Below, piece after piece: positions 1 through 8,893 of a stretch of 64,000 bases of DNA (within the stretch, counting starts at the first letter, position 1; every line of letters starts with the position of its first letter). A model generated the notes under the pieces. That model made no database searches. It was given only the letters and a program-made list of their open reading frames with translations, and had not been told where the DNA came from. This stretch comes from CAWIVJ01 sp963839525 (GTDB lineage: Bacteria > Cyanobacteriota > Vampirovibrionia > Gastranaerophilales > Gastranaerophilaceae). A program made the position numbers and the translations under genes. The stretch spans positions 1 through 64,000 of the forward strand of contig CAWIVJ010000004.1 of the NCBI GenBank assembly GCA_963839525.1, read 5' to 3'.

Positions 1-1085
1 TTTGTTATGTGCTGACCTGGTTCGTTCGTATTGCTTATCGCCAGCGGCGGGAATAAGCCAGTTCGCGAAACCGTCGCCGAGGATTTTGGCACACCGCTAT
101 TAAGAAGTACGGACGGCCGCACCATCATGAACGTCAGTGTGGATGGGACAAAACTGGTCGAATAACGTTACAAAGAAAACGACTCCGGCTTCATCCGATT
201 CAGAAACACGCTGGAACGGATCGACTTCGACGAACCAGACGTTGCCAGCCGGACCATAGGCTGGGTAGGCAATTTCCGATGGCGGTCGACCGGGTCAGTC
301 GTGCGTCACGTCAGCGTCGAACGTAAACGTTAATCGCAACCGATTGTTACCGTTCAGATTGTCAGCAACGTAAACGCGTTCGGTCCAGGGGCCCTTGGCG
401 TCTGCCGTGCCAACGTTTGTAGCCTGCCAATCCAGGAAGAAACATTGAGGCCGCTGGACTTCCATCGGCGCCACGATGTTTTCCGCCACCGAATCGGGCA
501 ATGGTGGAAAAGTCAGAGAAATAGGTCCGCTGGACAGGTGGTTGGGGGATTCGCTCTTTCGAGGATGGTGTTGGCCGCGTCCGTTTCGACAATGATGTAG
601 TAATCAGTTTCGGCAAGCGTCACGTCGATGGGTAGTTTGACCGAAAGTGAATTGTCGTACGTTTCGCCCGCCGAGCAGGGTCGATTCTTCGGTACCAGGT
701 TTGGTTACTGAAGAGGTCGATGCGAGTGAGAATGTCGCGATTTACGTTCCCGATGTGACGAGAGTCGTATGGCTGGACAGCCAAAGTCGATCCCATTTCC
801 CAATTCCCTAGGGCGGTGCCGGTACCTGTGTTGCGCACCCGTCGGATCGAACATCGCCTCTCCAAACTTTGAGTTCCCCCGGTTAACCAGCCAGTCAGTC
901 GACGACGAGGTCCGGCAGGCGGTCAATTAAAGTCACCGCGTCGAACGGTGGCTGCAGCGGATTGCCAACACGGTTGTCATTGCAGTTCCAGTAGCGTGGC
1001 CCGTATAATTACCATTGCTTGGCTGTTGGCGCAGTATCGCGAAATGCAAGTCAACGACCTTACTGCTGACGTTGGTAAACCCAGT
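1..1085 (-). pseudogene. Broken CARDB-type repeat protein fragment in foreign-looking DNA
   Basis: This end is visibly richer in G+C than the rest of the window. On the minus strand it reads, in shifting frames, as repeats of the kind found in large extracellular proteins of Planctomycetes. Recognisable pieces are LPDLVVD near 900-925, VRNTGTGTALGNWE near 800-840, YYIIVETD near 590-605, WQATNVGTADAKGPWTERVY near 370-440, and NVWFVEVDPF near 205-235. Alternating N-T-G-T / GPW / ETD motifs are typical of CARDB domains. No single frame stays open: at least four frame changes and a few stops are needed to follow the repeats. The reading stops around 1085, where a cysE sequence begins on the other strand. 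I read it as a fragment from another organism joined to this contig, with uncorrected indels. A true decayed gene is possible but less likely. The Planctomycetes origin is family knowledge, not a search result. Confidence 0.6.
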
Positions 1086-1092
1086 CAAGAAT

Positions 1093-1443
1093 GGGGACGA
1101 TGTTCTTCTTTATCAGGGTGTAACTCTTGGCGAAACCAGTTCTAAACGACAAACGCCACCCTGCTTAGGAAGAGGGGTTGTTGTTGGAGCAGGAGCAAAA
1201 GTTTTAGGGAATATTACTTTAGGCAATTATTCAAAAGTCGGAGCCGGTTCCCTTGTGATAAGTGATCTTCCCGAACGTGCAACTGTTGTAGGTGTTCCGG
1301 GAAGGGTGGTGCTTCAAAAAGTATTTGATGAAGGAAGCGGTCTTTTAATGCACAACAGAATACCGGATCCTGTTTATTGTGAATTAAACCGATTGAAATA
1401 TGAAGTTCAGGAATTACAGGAAATGGTAAAAAATAAAAAATAA
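1093..1443 (+). CDS. cysE: Serine O-acetyltransferase, C-terminal part (5' end missing)
   Basis: Serine acetyltransferase transfers acetyl from acetyl-CoA to L-serine, the first step of cysteine synthesis in the cytoplasm. Only the left-handed beta-helix C-terminal half is present. It starts at GDDVLLYQGVTLG, continues through the hexapeptide repeats (GRGVVVGAGAKVLGNITLG, KVGAGSLV) and ends with the family's closing motif VVGVPGRVV followed by a charged tail. The N-terminal helical domain and the early hexapeptides are missing. Upstream of about 1090 the frame runs into the GC-rich foreign sequence and stops making sense, so the ATG at 1015 is not the real start. The truncation coincides with the change in base composition, which points to a join in the assembly rather than a natural deletion. 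The remaining sequence is clean and intact to its stop. Confidence 0.8.
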   Translation, partial: GDDVLLYQGVTLGETSSKRQTPPCLGRGVVVGAGAKVLGNITLGNYSKVGAGSLVISDLPERATVVGVPGRVVLQKVFDEGSGLLMHNRIPDPVYCELNRLKYEVQELQEMVKNKK

Positions 1444-1604
1444 TTAAAATCTTGTAATTTTAAAAATTAAGGTTGTTTTTTAAAAAATTTTATGTAATAA
1501 TAAAGTAAAGCAATCTGTTAATGATAGTTTATGCTTGTCAGAGTTGGACAGCATTTGGCTTTTAGTGAACACCTTCACGTAAGTGAATTTTTCTACTGAC
1601 ATGG

Positions 1605-2225
1605 ATGTTTGTAGCATATGCAAAGAAAGAGAGATACTCAAAAGTAGTGAGTACTAACGAATTTAATTTTAAGTATATTAAGAATAGAGCAACTGCCGGC
1701 AGCTGGAGAAGAGGATACGAATGTTATCTCAAAGATTTGGTATTTGAAAAGTATCCTGAGAAAAATTTCTACAAAGCAAAGGTAAAAGGTAATTTTCAGG
1801 ATTTCTATAAAACTGACTTGATTTTCAAAAAAACTGTGGTTGAAGCTCGTTGTGATTGCCCGTTAAAAGAAGAATGGTGCAAACATGCTATTGCTGTAGG
1901 ATTAAAAGCTATTGAAGAACATGCCTATGAAGATTTTCTAGAAACAAAGTATAAAATTGAATCTGATTTTGCTGATGAAAACACAGCTCTGACAAAACCC
2001 CCTCAAGGAAATTATATCTTCCATTTTAACCCTAAAAGAAAACCTAATTTCTTTTCTATTTTAGTTATGTCCAGAGAAAACGGAAAAGTTGTACGCTCAA
2101 TTGAGACTATTCTAAAAGCATTAATTGAAGCTCAAAAAGCTGATAAAAATTTTGAACTAAATAACTCGCAAAAAGTTGAAGTTGCAATATTTCAACAAAT
2201 CCTTAAAACGTGCACGTCAGGATAA
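1605..2225 (+). CDS. SWIM zinc-finger N-terminal part of an SNF2 helicase (frameshifted)
   Basis: This frame encodes the N-terminal part of the SNF2 protein that continues at 2176. Residues about 83-96 contain a SWIM zinc finger, C-D-C-P-(7)-C-K-H-A, which in SNF2 proteins is thought to bind DNA or protein. The two frames overlap. This one should pass into the other inside the run of four A residues at 2205-2208, where one extra base breaks the frame: the natural protein reads QQILK then RARQDKKAGWYD. The last seven residues here (TCTSG and neighbours) are therefore artefactual. The start at 1605 is the first ATG in frame; a second ATG lies at 1601 out of frame, and no clear ribosome binding site is visible. 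Joined, the protein would be about 1070 residues, usual for SWIM/SNF2 helicases. Confidence 0.75.
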   Translation: MFVAYAKKERYSKVVSTNEFNFKYIKNRATAGSWRRGYECYLKDLVFEKYPEKNFYKAKVKGNFQDFYKTDLIFKKTVVEARCDCPLKEEWCKHAIAVGLKAIEEHAYEDFLETKYKIESDFADENTALTKPPQGNYIFHFNPKRKPNFFSILVMSRENGKVVRSIETILKALIEAQKADKNFELNNSQKVEVAIFQQILKTCTSG

Positions 2226-4818
2226 AAAAGCCGGCTGGTATGATATTCAAATTACAAAATTTGCAGATATGTTTCCACTACTTGCAAAAGCAGAAGAAGT
2301 TTTAGATGAAAAAACAAAGCAGCGTTTAAAATTTGCGGATAATGAATGGAATCTTATACTATCAGTAAATTCTTCAAATGTAGGAAACGTTATGCTTGCT
2401 CTTGAATGGAGGCGCCCTGATAAAGATGATGTATATCCTTTTGAAGAAATAAGGTATTTTTCAAGACACTTAAAATGGGGCAGATATAAAAATGTAATTT
2501 TTCCTACAACTATCCCGGTGAGTGTTGTTCCTCAAAATTTAATCAAAGCTTCATTTACGGATTTGAAGGATTCGGATGGAGGAAAATTTATTTATGAAGA
2601 ACTGCCAAAACTTCGAAAAATTATGGATGTTGAAATCTCTGAGTCGATAAATAAGCTAATGCTTGAACAGCGTCCTCCTTTAAATATTGTAACTATGGGG
2701 ATTGATTATGACCAATCTTTAAAAGTATCTTTAGAATTTGAATATGACGGAGTAAAAGTTCCTTTTTCAAAAACAAGTGAAAAAACTCCATATGTTACCA
2801 TCAAAAAAAATGATGATTTGTATTGGGTTAAAAGAAATCTTGAACATGAACAAGCCGCATATAAAATGCTTTTAGCTTGCAAATTTGTTCCAATGCAAAC
2901 AAATAATCTTGCTTTAGAGAAAGAAAATGCTATTGATTTTTATAATTATTATATACAACAAGCCGGTGAAGGTTGGAAATTTGTTGAAAAAGATGATATG
3001 AGTTTCTTTAAAATACTTGATGAACCTTTTAAGCTAAAAGCAGAAGTTGATTTTTGCCAGAATTCTACCGATGGTTTTGAAATTTACCTCTACGGACAGA
3101 CGGGAGAAGATAAAATCAGCTTTGAAGATATATATGATACTATTCAAAGCGGAGAAAAATACAGCAGGATAAGAAGTCTCGGGTTTGTTGAGTATCCGGC
3201 ACAGGATATTTATTCAATGATGCGCACGTTTAATTCTTTTGATGTTTACAGAAATAGTGAAGATAAATTCATAATAAAAACATATAGAGCAGGGCTATTA
3301 AATGAATTAGAAAATCTTGGCATTGAATTAATTTTAAGTGAAAATTTCTCTGCTTTTTGGCAGCAAATGTCAACTTTTTCAACTACTGAAGACGTTACTT
3401 TTCCTAAAAGCATTAAAGCAGAGCTTAGAGAATACCAATTAAAAGGTTTCCGTTGGCTTTGGTTTATGTATAAATACGGGCTTAACGGTATTCTTGCCGA
3501 TGATATGGGGCTTGGAAAAACTCTGCAAGCTCTTACACTTTTACAAAAAGCGAAGGATGTTGACGGTCCGATGCCGACTCTGGTAATCTGCCCTACTTCT
3601 GTTGTTTTTAACTGGGAAGCCGAAATTCAAAAATTTGCTCCGGAACTGACTTGCCTTAAACTTTCGGGAGTTGAAAGAAAACAGTTTTTCAAAGAAATTC
3701 CTAATTATGATATTGTAATTACAAGTTATGCGTTAGTCAGACGTGATATTGAGAAGTTAAAGAAAGTTAATTTCAGATATGTAATCTTAGATGAATCTCA
3801 GAATATTAAAAACGCGCTTTCTCAAACAGCAGGATCTGTTAAAAAGCTTGTAGCGCAACACAAAATGGCTCTTTCAGGAACTCCTATAGAAAACAAACTT
3901 GAAGAACTTTGGTCTGTATTTGATTTTCTTATGCCAGGGTTTTTATTCAGTATTTCAGAATTTAATTACCGTTATGTTAACCCTATTATGGAACGTACGG
4001 ACAAGACCGTTGAAAAACGTTTAAAACTGCAAATTTATCCGTTCATTTTACGTCGTATGAAACGCGATGTTGCAAAAGATTTACCGGACAAAGTTGAAAA
4101 CGTTGCTTATTGCGAATTAACTCCTGAACAAAGAGATTTCTACCTTGATGTTCTTGACTCTACAAAAGAAGAATTATTCAAGAGCATTGAGCAAAACGGT
4201 TTGGAAAAGAGCAGAATGTCTATTTTCTCTGCTTTATTGAGATTGCGTCAAATCTGCTGTCACCCGAGACTTTACGACAAGGAAGGATTTAAAGGAAAAA
4301 TAGGCTCAGGTAAATTTGATCATCTTAAAGAAATGCTTGAAGAGATTGTTGATGAAGGGCATAGAGTATTGTTATTCAGCCAATTCGTTGATATGCTTGA
4401 CTTGATTAAAGACTGGCTTGAAAGAGAAGCTATTCCTTATGAATACTTGACAGGAAAAACAAAAGACAGACAAGGTGCTGTTGAAAGATTCAATAATAAT
4501 GACAGTATTCCTATTTTCCTTGTAAGCTTGAAAGCCGGAGGTACAGGATTGAACTTGACAGGAGCAGATTATGTAATTCACTATGACCCTTGGTGGAATC
4601 CTGCGGTAGAAGATCAGGCTACAGATAGGGCTTATCGTATAGGTCAGAAGAAAAAAGTTTTTGTATATAGGCTTATTACTAAAAACACTGTTGAAGAGAA
4701 AATTCAAAAACTTAAACAGGTTAAAAGAAACCTTGTTGATAGCGTAATTTCTGTTGACAGAAACATAACCAAATCTCTAACAATAGCCGACGTAAGAGAA
4801 ATTTTCTCTGTTGATTAG
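2176..4818 (+). CDS. SNF2/RapA-family DEAD/H helicase, main part
   Basis: This is a superfamily 2 DNA translocase of the bacterial SNF2 type. The first ~400 residues form the linker region common in SWIM-containing members. The helicase core starts near residue 410 (LREYQLKGFRWL), with Walker A ILADDMGLGKT near 440, motif II VILDESQNI near 537 (DESQ in place of DEAH), motif III LSGTPIENKLEELWS, and the C-terminal lobe with VLLFSQFVDML near 730, LVSLKAGGTGLNLTGAD and DQATDRAYRIGQ near 810-820. All ATPase motifs are intact. The ATG at 2176 is not the real start; the protein continues upstream in another frame through a single-base shift at 2205-2208. The bacterial role is not defined and could involve nucleoprotein remodelling, repair or transcription recycling. 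The gene stands alone and ends 36 bases before a convergent gene. Confidence 0.93.
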   Translation: MKLQYFNKSLKRARQDKKAGWYDIQITKFADMFPLLAKAEEVLDEKTKQRLKFADNEWNLILSVNSSNVGNVMLALEWRRPDKDDVYPFEEIRYFSRHLKWGRYKNVIFPTTIPVSVVPQNLIKASFTDLKDSDGGKFIYEELPKLRKIMDVEISESINKLMLEQRPPLNIVTMGIDYDQSLKVSLEFEYDGVKVPFSKTSEKTPYVTIKKNDDLYWVKRNLEHEQAAYKMLLACKFVPMQTNNLALEKENAIDFYNYYIQQAGEGWKFVEKDDMSFFKILDEPFKLKAEVDFCQNSTDGFEIYLYGQTGEDKISFEDIYDTIQSGEKYSRIRSLGFVEYPAQDIYSMMRTFNSFDVYRNSEDKFIIKTYRAGLLNELENLGIELILSENFSAFWQQMSTFSTTEDVTFPKSIKAELREYQLKGFRWLWFMYKYGLNGILADDMGLGKTLQALTLLQKAKDVDGPMPTLVICPTSVVFNWEAEIQKFAPELTCLKLSGVERKQFFKEIPNYDIVITSYALVRRDIEKLKKVNFRYVILDESQNIKNALSQTAGSVKKLVAQHKMALSGTPIENKLEELWSVFDFLMPGFLFSISEFNYRYVNPIMERTDKTVEKRLKLQIYPFILRRMKRDVAKDLPDKVENVAYCELTPEQRDFYLDVLDSTKEELFKSIEQNGLEKSRMSIFSALLRLRQICCHPRLYDKEGFKGKIGSGKFDHLKEMLEEIVDEGHRVLLFSQFVDMLDLIKDWLEREAIPYEYLTGKTKDRQGAVERFNNNDSIPIFLVSLKAGGTGLNLTGADYVIHYDPWWNPAVEDQATDRAYRIGQKKKVFVYRLITKNTVEEKIQKLKQVKRNLVDSVISVDRNITKSLTIADVREIFSVD

Positions 4819-4854
4819 AAATGAAACGGCTAAGATTTAAAAGTTTGTATAATT

Positions 4855-6078
4855 TTAAATCTTTTTCAGGATTGACTGTAAAACAATCTTTATGTGGGCA
4901 TAATTAAGTCCGCCCTGCATATAAACGGCATAAGGAGGGCGAATAGGTCCATCTGCTGATAATTCTATTGTTGAACCTTCAATAAAAGTTCCTCCTGCCA
5001 TAATCACTTTGTCTTCATACCCAGGAATATCGTCTGGAATAGGAGTTACATAAGAATTTACCGGTGAAAGTTCCTGAACGGTTTTGCAAAAAGCTTCAAG
5101 GGGCTCTTGAGCATTAAAAGTTATTGTTTGAATAATATCTGTGCGTTTTTCATCAAATTTCGGGGTTGAAATATATCCGATTTCTTCAAAAACTTTAGCG
5201 GCTAAAATAGCACCTTTAACAGCGTCAGAAACAATCGAAGGAGACATAAAAAGCCCTTGAAAAATCAAACGGGATTGGTTTAACATAGCTCCGCCCTCAG
5301 AACCTATTCCAGGTGCTGTAAGACGAATTGCAGCTTGTTCAACTAACTCTTTTTTTCCTGCAATGTATCCGCCGGTTTCAACAATTCCTCCGCCGGGGTT
5401 TTTAATCAAAGAACCCGCTATTAAATCTGCTCCAACTTCAATCGGTTCTTTTTTTTCTACAAATTCACCGTAACAATTATCCACAAAACAGATACAATCA
5501 GGATTTTTTGACTTCACAATATGTATAATTTTCTCAATTGTTGAAATATCAAGTGATTTTCTCAGTGAATACCCTCTGGAACGCTGAATTAAAACCATAC
5601 TACAAGTTTCATCAATTGTTTTTTCAAGCAATTCAAAATCAACATCCATACCATTTTTCAAAGGTATTTCTTCGTACAAAACTCCATGCCCGATTAAAGA
5701 CGCCCTTTTATCTCCACGCGTACCGATAACTTCTTCCATAGTATCATAAGGTGTACCGGCAACAGAGATAAGTTTTTCGCCGCAGCGTAAATTTCCGAAT
5801 AAACAACAAGCCAAAGCGTGGGTTCCCGAAACAAAATGATTTCTGACAATCGCTTTTTCAGTTTTAAAAACTTGAGCAAAAACTTTATCAAGAGTCTCAC
5901 GCCCCAAATCATCATGCCCGTAACCGGAAACTGTCATAAAATGCTCTGCCGCAACTTTATTACCAACAAAAGCATCAAGAACTTTTTTTTGATTATAATC
6001 TCTTATTTCATCAATTATTTCAAACTGTTCAGCTAATTGTTTTTCAATGTTTTTAAAGTTAATTCTAGCAGCATTCAT
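4855..6078 (-). CDS. PLP-dependent methionine gamma-lyase-like / aluminium-resistance family protein
   Basis: A fold-type I pyridoxal-phosphate enzyme of the family named methionine gamma-lyase-like or aluminium resistance protein in databases. Visible family features are VSGYGHDDLGRETLDKVFA near residues 42-60, the SGTHALACCLFG stretch, FVDNCYGEFVE (aspartate for the PLP ring), the probable PLP lysine in AGSLIKNPGGGIVETGGYIAG, and the C-terminal GGTFIEGSTIELSADGP. Family members are cytoplasmic and probably act on sulphur amino acids; the substrate is not established. The ATG at 6078 (MNAARINF) is preferred over an in-frame TTG at 6114 because homologous proteins start about there; neither has a good ribosome binding site. 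A strong hairpin (6127-6169) lies upstream, so this gene is probably transcribed from its own weak promoter. At 407 residues the length is normal. Confidence 0.88.
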   Translation of the reverse strand: MNAARINFKNIEKQLAEQFEIIDEIRDYNQKKVLDAFVGNKVAAEHFMTVSGYGHDDLGRETLDKVFAQVFKTEKAIVRNHFVSGTHALACCLFGNLRCGEKLISVAGTPYDTMEEVIGTRGDKRASLIGHGVLYEEIPLKNGMDVDFELLEKTIDETCSMVLIQRSRGYSLRKSLDISTIEKIIHIVKSKNPDCICFVDNCYGEFVEKKEPIEVGADLIAGSLIKNPGGGIVETGGYIAGKKELVEQAAIRLTAPGIGSEGGAMLNQSRLIFQGLFMSPSIVSDAVKGAILAAKVFEEIGYISTPKFDEKRTDIIQTITFNAQEPLEAFCKTVQELSPVNSYVTPIPDDIPGYEDKVIMAGGTFIEGSTIELSADGPIRPPYAVYMQGGLNYAHIKIVLQSILKKI

Positions 6079-6126
6079 AATTTTAATTTTATTCAAAAAA
6101 CAAAGATGTTTCAAGTTAATTATATA

Positions 6127-6169
6127 ATACTAAAGCGCCGAGGAAAAATTTCCCTCGGCGCTTTAGTAT
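6127..6169. terminator. Strong hairpin terminator between two minus-strand genes
   Basis: A perfect 17-bp stem (left arm 6127-6143, right arm 6153-6169) with a 9-base loop. It lies nine bases past the stop of the hypothetical gene that ends at 6178 on the minus strand. It probably ends that transcript. The GC-rich core of the arms resembles the palindrome inside hisS at 9986-10022. Confidence 0.8.
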
Positions 6170-6177
6170 TTAGAAAT

Positions 6178-6852
6178 CTAATCTTCCGGCATTAATTTTT
6201 TAAACGCTCTTTGCAAACGTTTTACTTTTAAATCATCTCTATCATGTGGAGTCCTTACCCATTCCCATTGAAATTCTATTAGAGCATCATTAACTTTCTT
6301 GGCAATTTCTTTTAATTCATCAAGAATACGAATATTTTTGAGAGGATTTGGAAAATATTTATTCGTATTATCATACATATCTAATTCCCCATTAACAAAT
6401 TCTTTAATTAAGTTAACTTTAGCATGATTTTTTGTTGCTCCACAAATTTTATCTACACCCCAAGAATGAATTCTTTTGCCTTCACTATTAACCAACTGGG
6501 CATTATAGCCATTTTCAACACTGCCGTAATTCAAGCATATAATATGAGTTCTGGTTTCCCATTCGGAAGGTTCAAGTTTAATAGATACTCCTTTCTTCTT
6601 TAAAAATTTTTCCCATGGATTTAAAAAGACCTTTTTAAAATTTTTACCAAAAATACCAGAATATTCAATCAAAAAATCTTGGGTAATTTTTCCAATAGCC
6701 TCTTCTGCTTGGCTCGTTAGTTCAGCTTGTGTTGATTTAAACGAAACCACAGTTGGTTGCGATTTATAAAATTTTCTTCTTGAATTGTTTGTTCTGATAT
6801 TTCTATTATCAGAAATTTTTACTGCAGGATTAAAATTGCTAACTAATAACAT
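6178..6852 (-). CDS. Hypothetical protein with short N-terminal 'VSFKS' motif leader
   Basis: A 224-residue protein that I do not recognise. The first ~45 residues are low-complexity and rich in N, S, R and K, ending in VVSFKST. The rest looks like a soluble alpha-helical and mixed domain, with a charged stretch KKVFLNPWEKFLKKKGVSIKL near 75-95 and tryptophans in SEWETRTH, HSWGVD and QWEWVRTPH. There is no signal peptide or membrane segment. The ATG at 6852 follows an AAAGGGAAA-like ribosome site (minus strand, 6857-6866). The N-terminal leader ending in a hydrophobic-S-F-K motif resembles that of the small proteins at 48254-48403 and 62638-62937, so it may be a lineage-specific protein class. 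It is followed by the strong hairpin at 6127-6169. No function can be given. Confidence 0.7.
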   Translation of the reverse strand: MLLVSNFNPAVKISDNRNIRTNNSRRKFYKSQPTVVSFKSTQAELTSQAEEAIGKITQDFLIEYSGIFGKNFKKVFLNPWEKFLKKKGVSIKLEPSEWETRTHIICLNYGSVENGYNAQLVNSEGKRIHSWGVDKICGATKNHAKVNLIKEFVNGELDMYDNTNKYFPNPLKNIRILDELKEIAKKVNDALIEFQWEWVRTPHDRDDLKVKRLQRAFKKLMPED

Positions 6853-7056
6853 TATTTTCCCTTTCTTAATTAATACTTACTTTGAATTCTCAACAAAATT
6901 TAAAAATACTGTTAAAATTTCCTCTAATAGCAGAAAAAGTCTAAAAAATAAATTTGCTATTCTTGGTTTAAAATCTTAACAATAATTAATACTCAAAAGG
7001 ATTGTATTAATTTTATTTGTACATTAAAATAAGCATTAATAAAAAGGAAGCAAAGA

Positions 7057-7473
7057 ATGACGGTTATTAATGAAAAATTTATTATAAACACGCAAGGTTT
7101 TACGGATATTATTGATATCACCAAAAATGTTCAAAATTCTGTCTATAGACACTCTTTGCAAAATGCTTCTGTTCTTGTTTATGTTGCAGGGAGTACAGTT
7201 GGAATAACAAATATCGAATTCGAGCCCGGATTATTGGTGGATTTACCCGAAGCTCTCAATAAAATTGCGCCTATGGGAACAGAGTACCATCACGACTCTA
7301 CCTGGCATGACGGAAACGGTTATGCCCACGTCAGAGCGTCTATTGTAGGAAATTCAACTATGGTTCCCTTAATTGACGGAGCTCTGCAATTAGGAACCTG
7401 GCAGCAAATTGTTTTGATAGATTTTGATAATAAACCTCGAAATAGAACGGTTTATGTGCAAATAGTTTATTAA
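7057..7473 (+). CDS. yjbQ: YjbQ family protein (secondary thiamine-phosphate synthase)
   Basis: A 138-residue protein of the UPF0047/YjbQ family. The fold is a small beta-rich trimer, and the family has been linked to residual thiamine-phosphate synthase activity. Diagnostic motifs are all near the C-terminal half: YHHDSTWHDGNGYAHVRAS with the conserved histidines, then PLIDGALQLGTWQQIVLIDFD and the closing PRNRTV. The length matches the family. The start ATG follows AAAAAGGAAGC, a reasonable ribosome binding site. It stands alone, upstream of ftsZ with about 225 bases between. A thiL gene lies at 48914, but the two are far apart and no thiamine pathway context is visible here. The precise physiological role of the family is uncertain. 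Confidence 0.92.
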   Translation: MTVINEKFIINTQGFTDIIDITKNVQNSVYRHSLQNASVLVYVAGSTVGITNIEFEPGLLVDLPEALNKIAPMGTEYHHDSTWHDGNGYAHVRASIVGNSTMVPLIDGALQLGTWQQIVLIDFDNKPRNRTVYVQIVY

Positions 7474-7525
7474 TTAAAAGTGAGGTTTTAAAAGAAAGAA
7501 GAAGCAAGGAAAAATAATCTTCTCG

Positions 7526-7546
7526 CTTTTCACTTTTCACTTTTCA
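7526..7546. repeat. Three tandem 7-base units (CTTTTCA)
   Basis: The unit CTTTTCA occurs three times head to tail between yjbQ and ftsZ. It could be a slippage-prone spacer; no function is evident. Confidence 0.6.
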
Positions 7547-7699
7547 CCATTTTGTAATATTTTCTTTACAAAGTGCAAAGTTTCTTGAACTTATATTAAA
7601 ATTAGATAATAATTTAGTATAAATTCTTTACTAATTTTTTTATTTAAAATAGTATAGTATTATATTGTAGTAGATAATGTAAAAAAAGAGGAATAATAA

Positions 7700-8839
7700 G
7701 TGGAAAATTTTGGACCGGATATCTTTGGGAAAAAAGAAGTTTTACAACAAATACCAACAGCCAGCCCTGCAAGTATTAAAGTTATAGGTGTAGGCGGAGG
7801 TGGCGGAAACGCTGTTAATCGAATGATTAAAGCAGGTCTCAGCGGTGTTGATTTTTGGCTTATGAACACTGATTTGCAAGTTTTAAATTATTCTTCTTGT
7901 AAGAACAAAATTCAGTTGGGAGAAAAATTAACCAACGGTCTTGGTGCAGGCGGTGAGCCTCAAATCGGCGAAAAAGCAGCGGAAGAAGCTCAACAAGAAA
8001 TAACAGAAGCTATTGAAGGTTCCGATATGGTATTTGTTACTGCAGGAATGGGCGGAGGTACAGGAACAGGAGCTGCTCCCATTGTAGCTAAAATTGCAAA
8101 AGAACTTGGAATTTTAACAATAGGTGTTGTCACAAAACCTTTCTCTTTTGAAGGAAAACGCAGACAAAATCAGGCAGCACAAGGATTGGAAAAATTAAGA
8201 GAATCTGTAGATGCTTTAATTGTTATCCCTAATGATAAATTACTAGATGTCGTGGATAGACGTGTTTCACTTCAAGAATCATTCATTGTTGTTGATGAGG
8301 TTCTTTTACGCGGTGTTCAAGGTATTTCCGATATTATCACAATTCCTGGACTTATTAACGTTGATTTTGCTGATGTTAAAAGTGTTATGCAAGCATCAGG
8401 TTCAGCGCTTATGGGTATCGGACGCGGTCAAGGTGAAGGAAGAGCAATTGATGCAGCAAAAACAGCAATTGACTCTCAACTTCTTGAAACTTCGATTAAT
8501 GGTGCAAGCGGCGTAATTGTTAATATTACAGGCGGACCTGATATGACTCTTCATGAAGTTACAGATGCTACAAATATTATTAACTCAGCTGTTCTTGACG
8601 ATGCAAGAGTAATTATCGGAGCAGTTGTTGATGATAAAATTCAAGGCGAAATTCAGATTACCGTTATTGCAACAGGTTTTGAATTAAGAAATCAAATCAA
8701 TAATACTCAAGATGCAACAGCAACAAAAACTTTAAGTGCAGCTGACTTCTTTTCGGGAGCTTTTAATCAAAAACAAGCTAAAACTGAAATTAGTCCAAGC
8801 TTTTCAAATATAGAAATTCCTGATTTCTTGAAAAAATAA
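7700..8839 (+). CDS. ftsZ: Cell division protein FtsZ
   Basis: The tubulin-like GTPase that forms the Z ring at the division site. Visible features: KVIGVGGGGGNAVNRMI near residue 30, the tubulin signature GMGGGTGTGAAPIVA near 116, the NDKLLDVV region, and the C-terminal membrane-adaptor peptide EIPDFLKK at the very end, which binds FtsA- or ZipA-type partners. The start is GTG at 7700, preceded by AAAGAGGAATAATAA, a good ribosome binding site. The first ~25 residues before the fold are a short variable tail. At 379 residues the length is normal. It is not in the usual dcw cluster: neighbours are yjbQ and a nucleotidyltransferase-like gene, and a clear terminator follows at 8865. An AT-rich tract with TATAGTATTATA-like sequence just upstream probably holds its promoter. 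Confidence 0.98.
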   Translation: MENFGPDIFGKKEVLQQIPTASPASIKVIGVGGGGGNAVNRMIKAGLSGVDFWLMNTDLQVLNYSSCKNKIQLGEKLTNGLGAGGEPQIGEKAAEEAQQEITEAIEGSDMVFVTAGMGGGTGTGAAPIVAKIAKELGILTIGVVTKPFSFEGKRRQNQAAQGLEKLRESVDALIVIPNDKLLDVVDRRVSLQESFIVVDEVLLRGVQGISDIITIPGLINVDFADVKSVMQASGSALMGIGRGQGEGRAIDAAKTAIDSQLLETSINGASGVIVNITGGPDMTLHEVTDATNIINSAVLDDARVIIGAVVDDKIQGEIQITVIATGFELRNQINNTQDATATKTLSAADFFSGAFNQKQAKTEISPSFSNIEIPDFLKK

Positions 8840-8864
8840 AATAAACACGAATGATAAATAAGTT

Positions 8865-8891
8865 AAAATAAGGGGTTCTACCCCTTATTTT
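8865..8891 (+). terminator. Rho-independent terminator after ftsZ
   Basis: A 12-bp perfect stem (8865-8876 with 8880-8891) with a 3-base loop and GGGG/CCCC core, followed by a run of T. It sits 26 bases after the ftsZ stop and is likely shared with the convergent gene that ends at 8894. Confidence 0.9.
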
Positions 8892-8893
8892 TT

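Noticed and set aside
948..1145. 65-codon plus-strand frame at the chimeric junction
   Set aside because: Crosses the composition change and matches neither the CARDB nor the cysE reading.
2176..2225. Programmed ribosomal frameshift in the SNF2 gene
   Set aside because: No slippery heptamer, stimulatory stem or internal ribosome-site-like spacer is seen, and similar single-base breaks occur in essential hisS.
4372..4707. 111-codon minus-strand frame inside the SNF2 gene
   Set aside because: Shadow of the well-conserved helicase frame.
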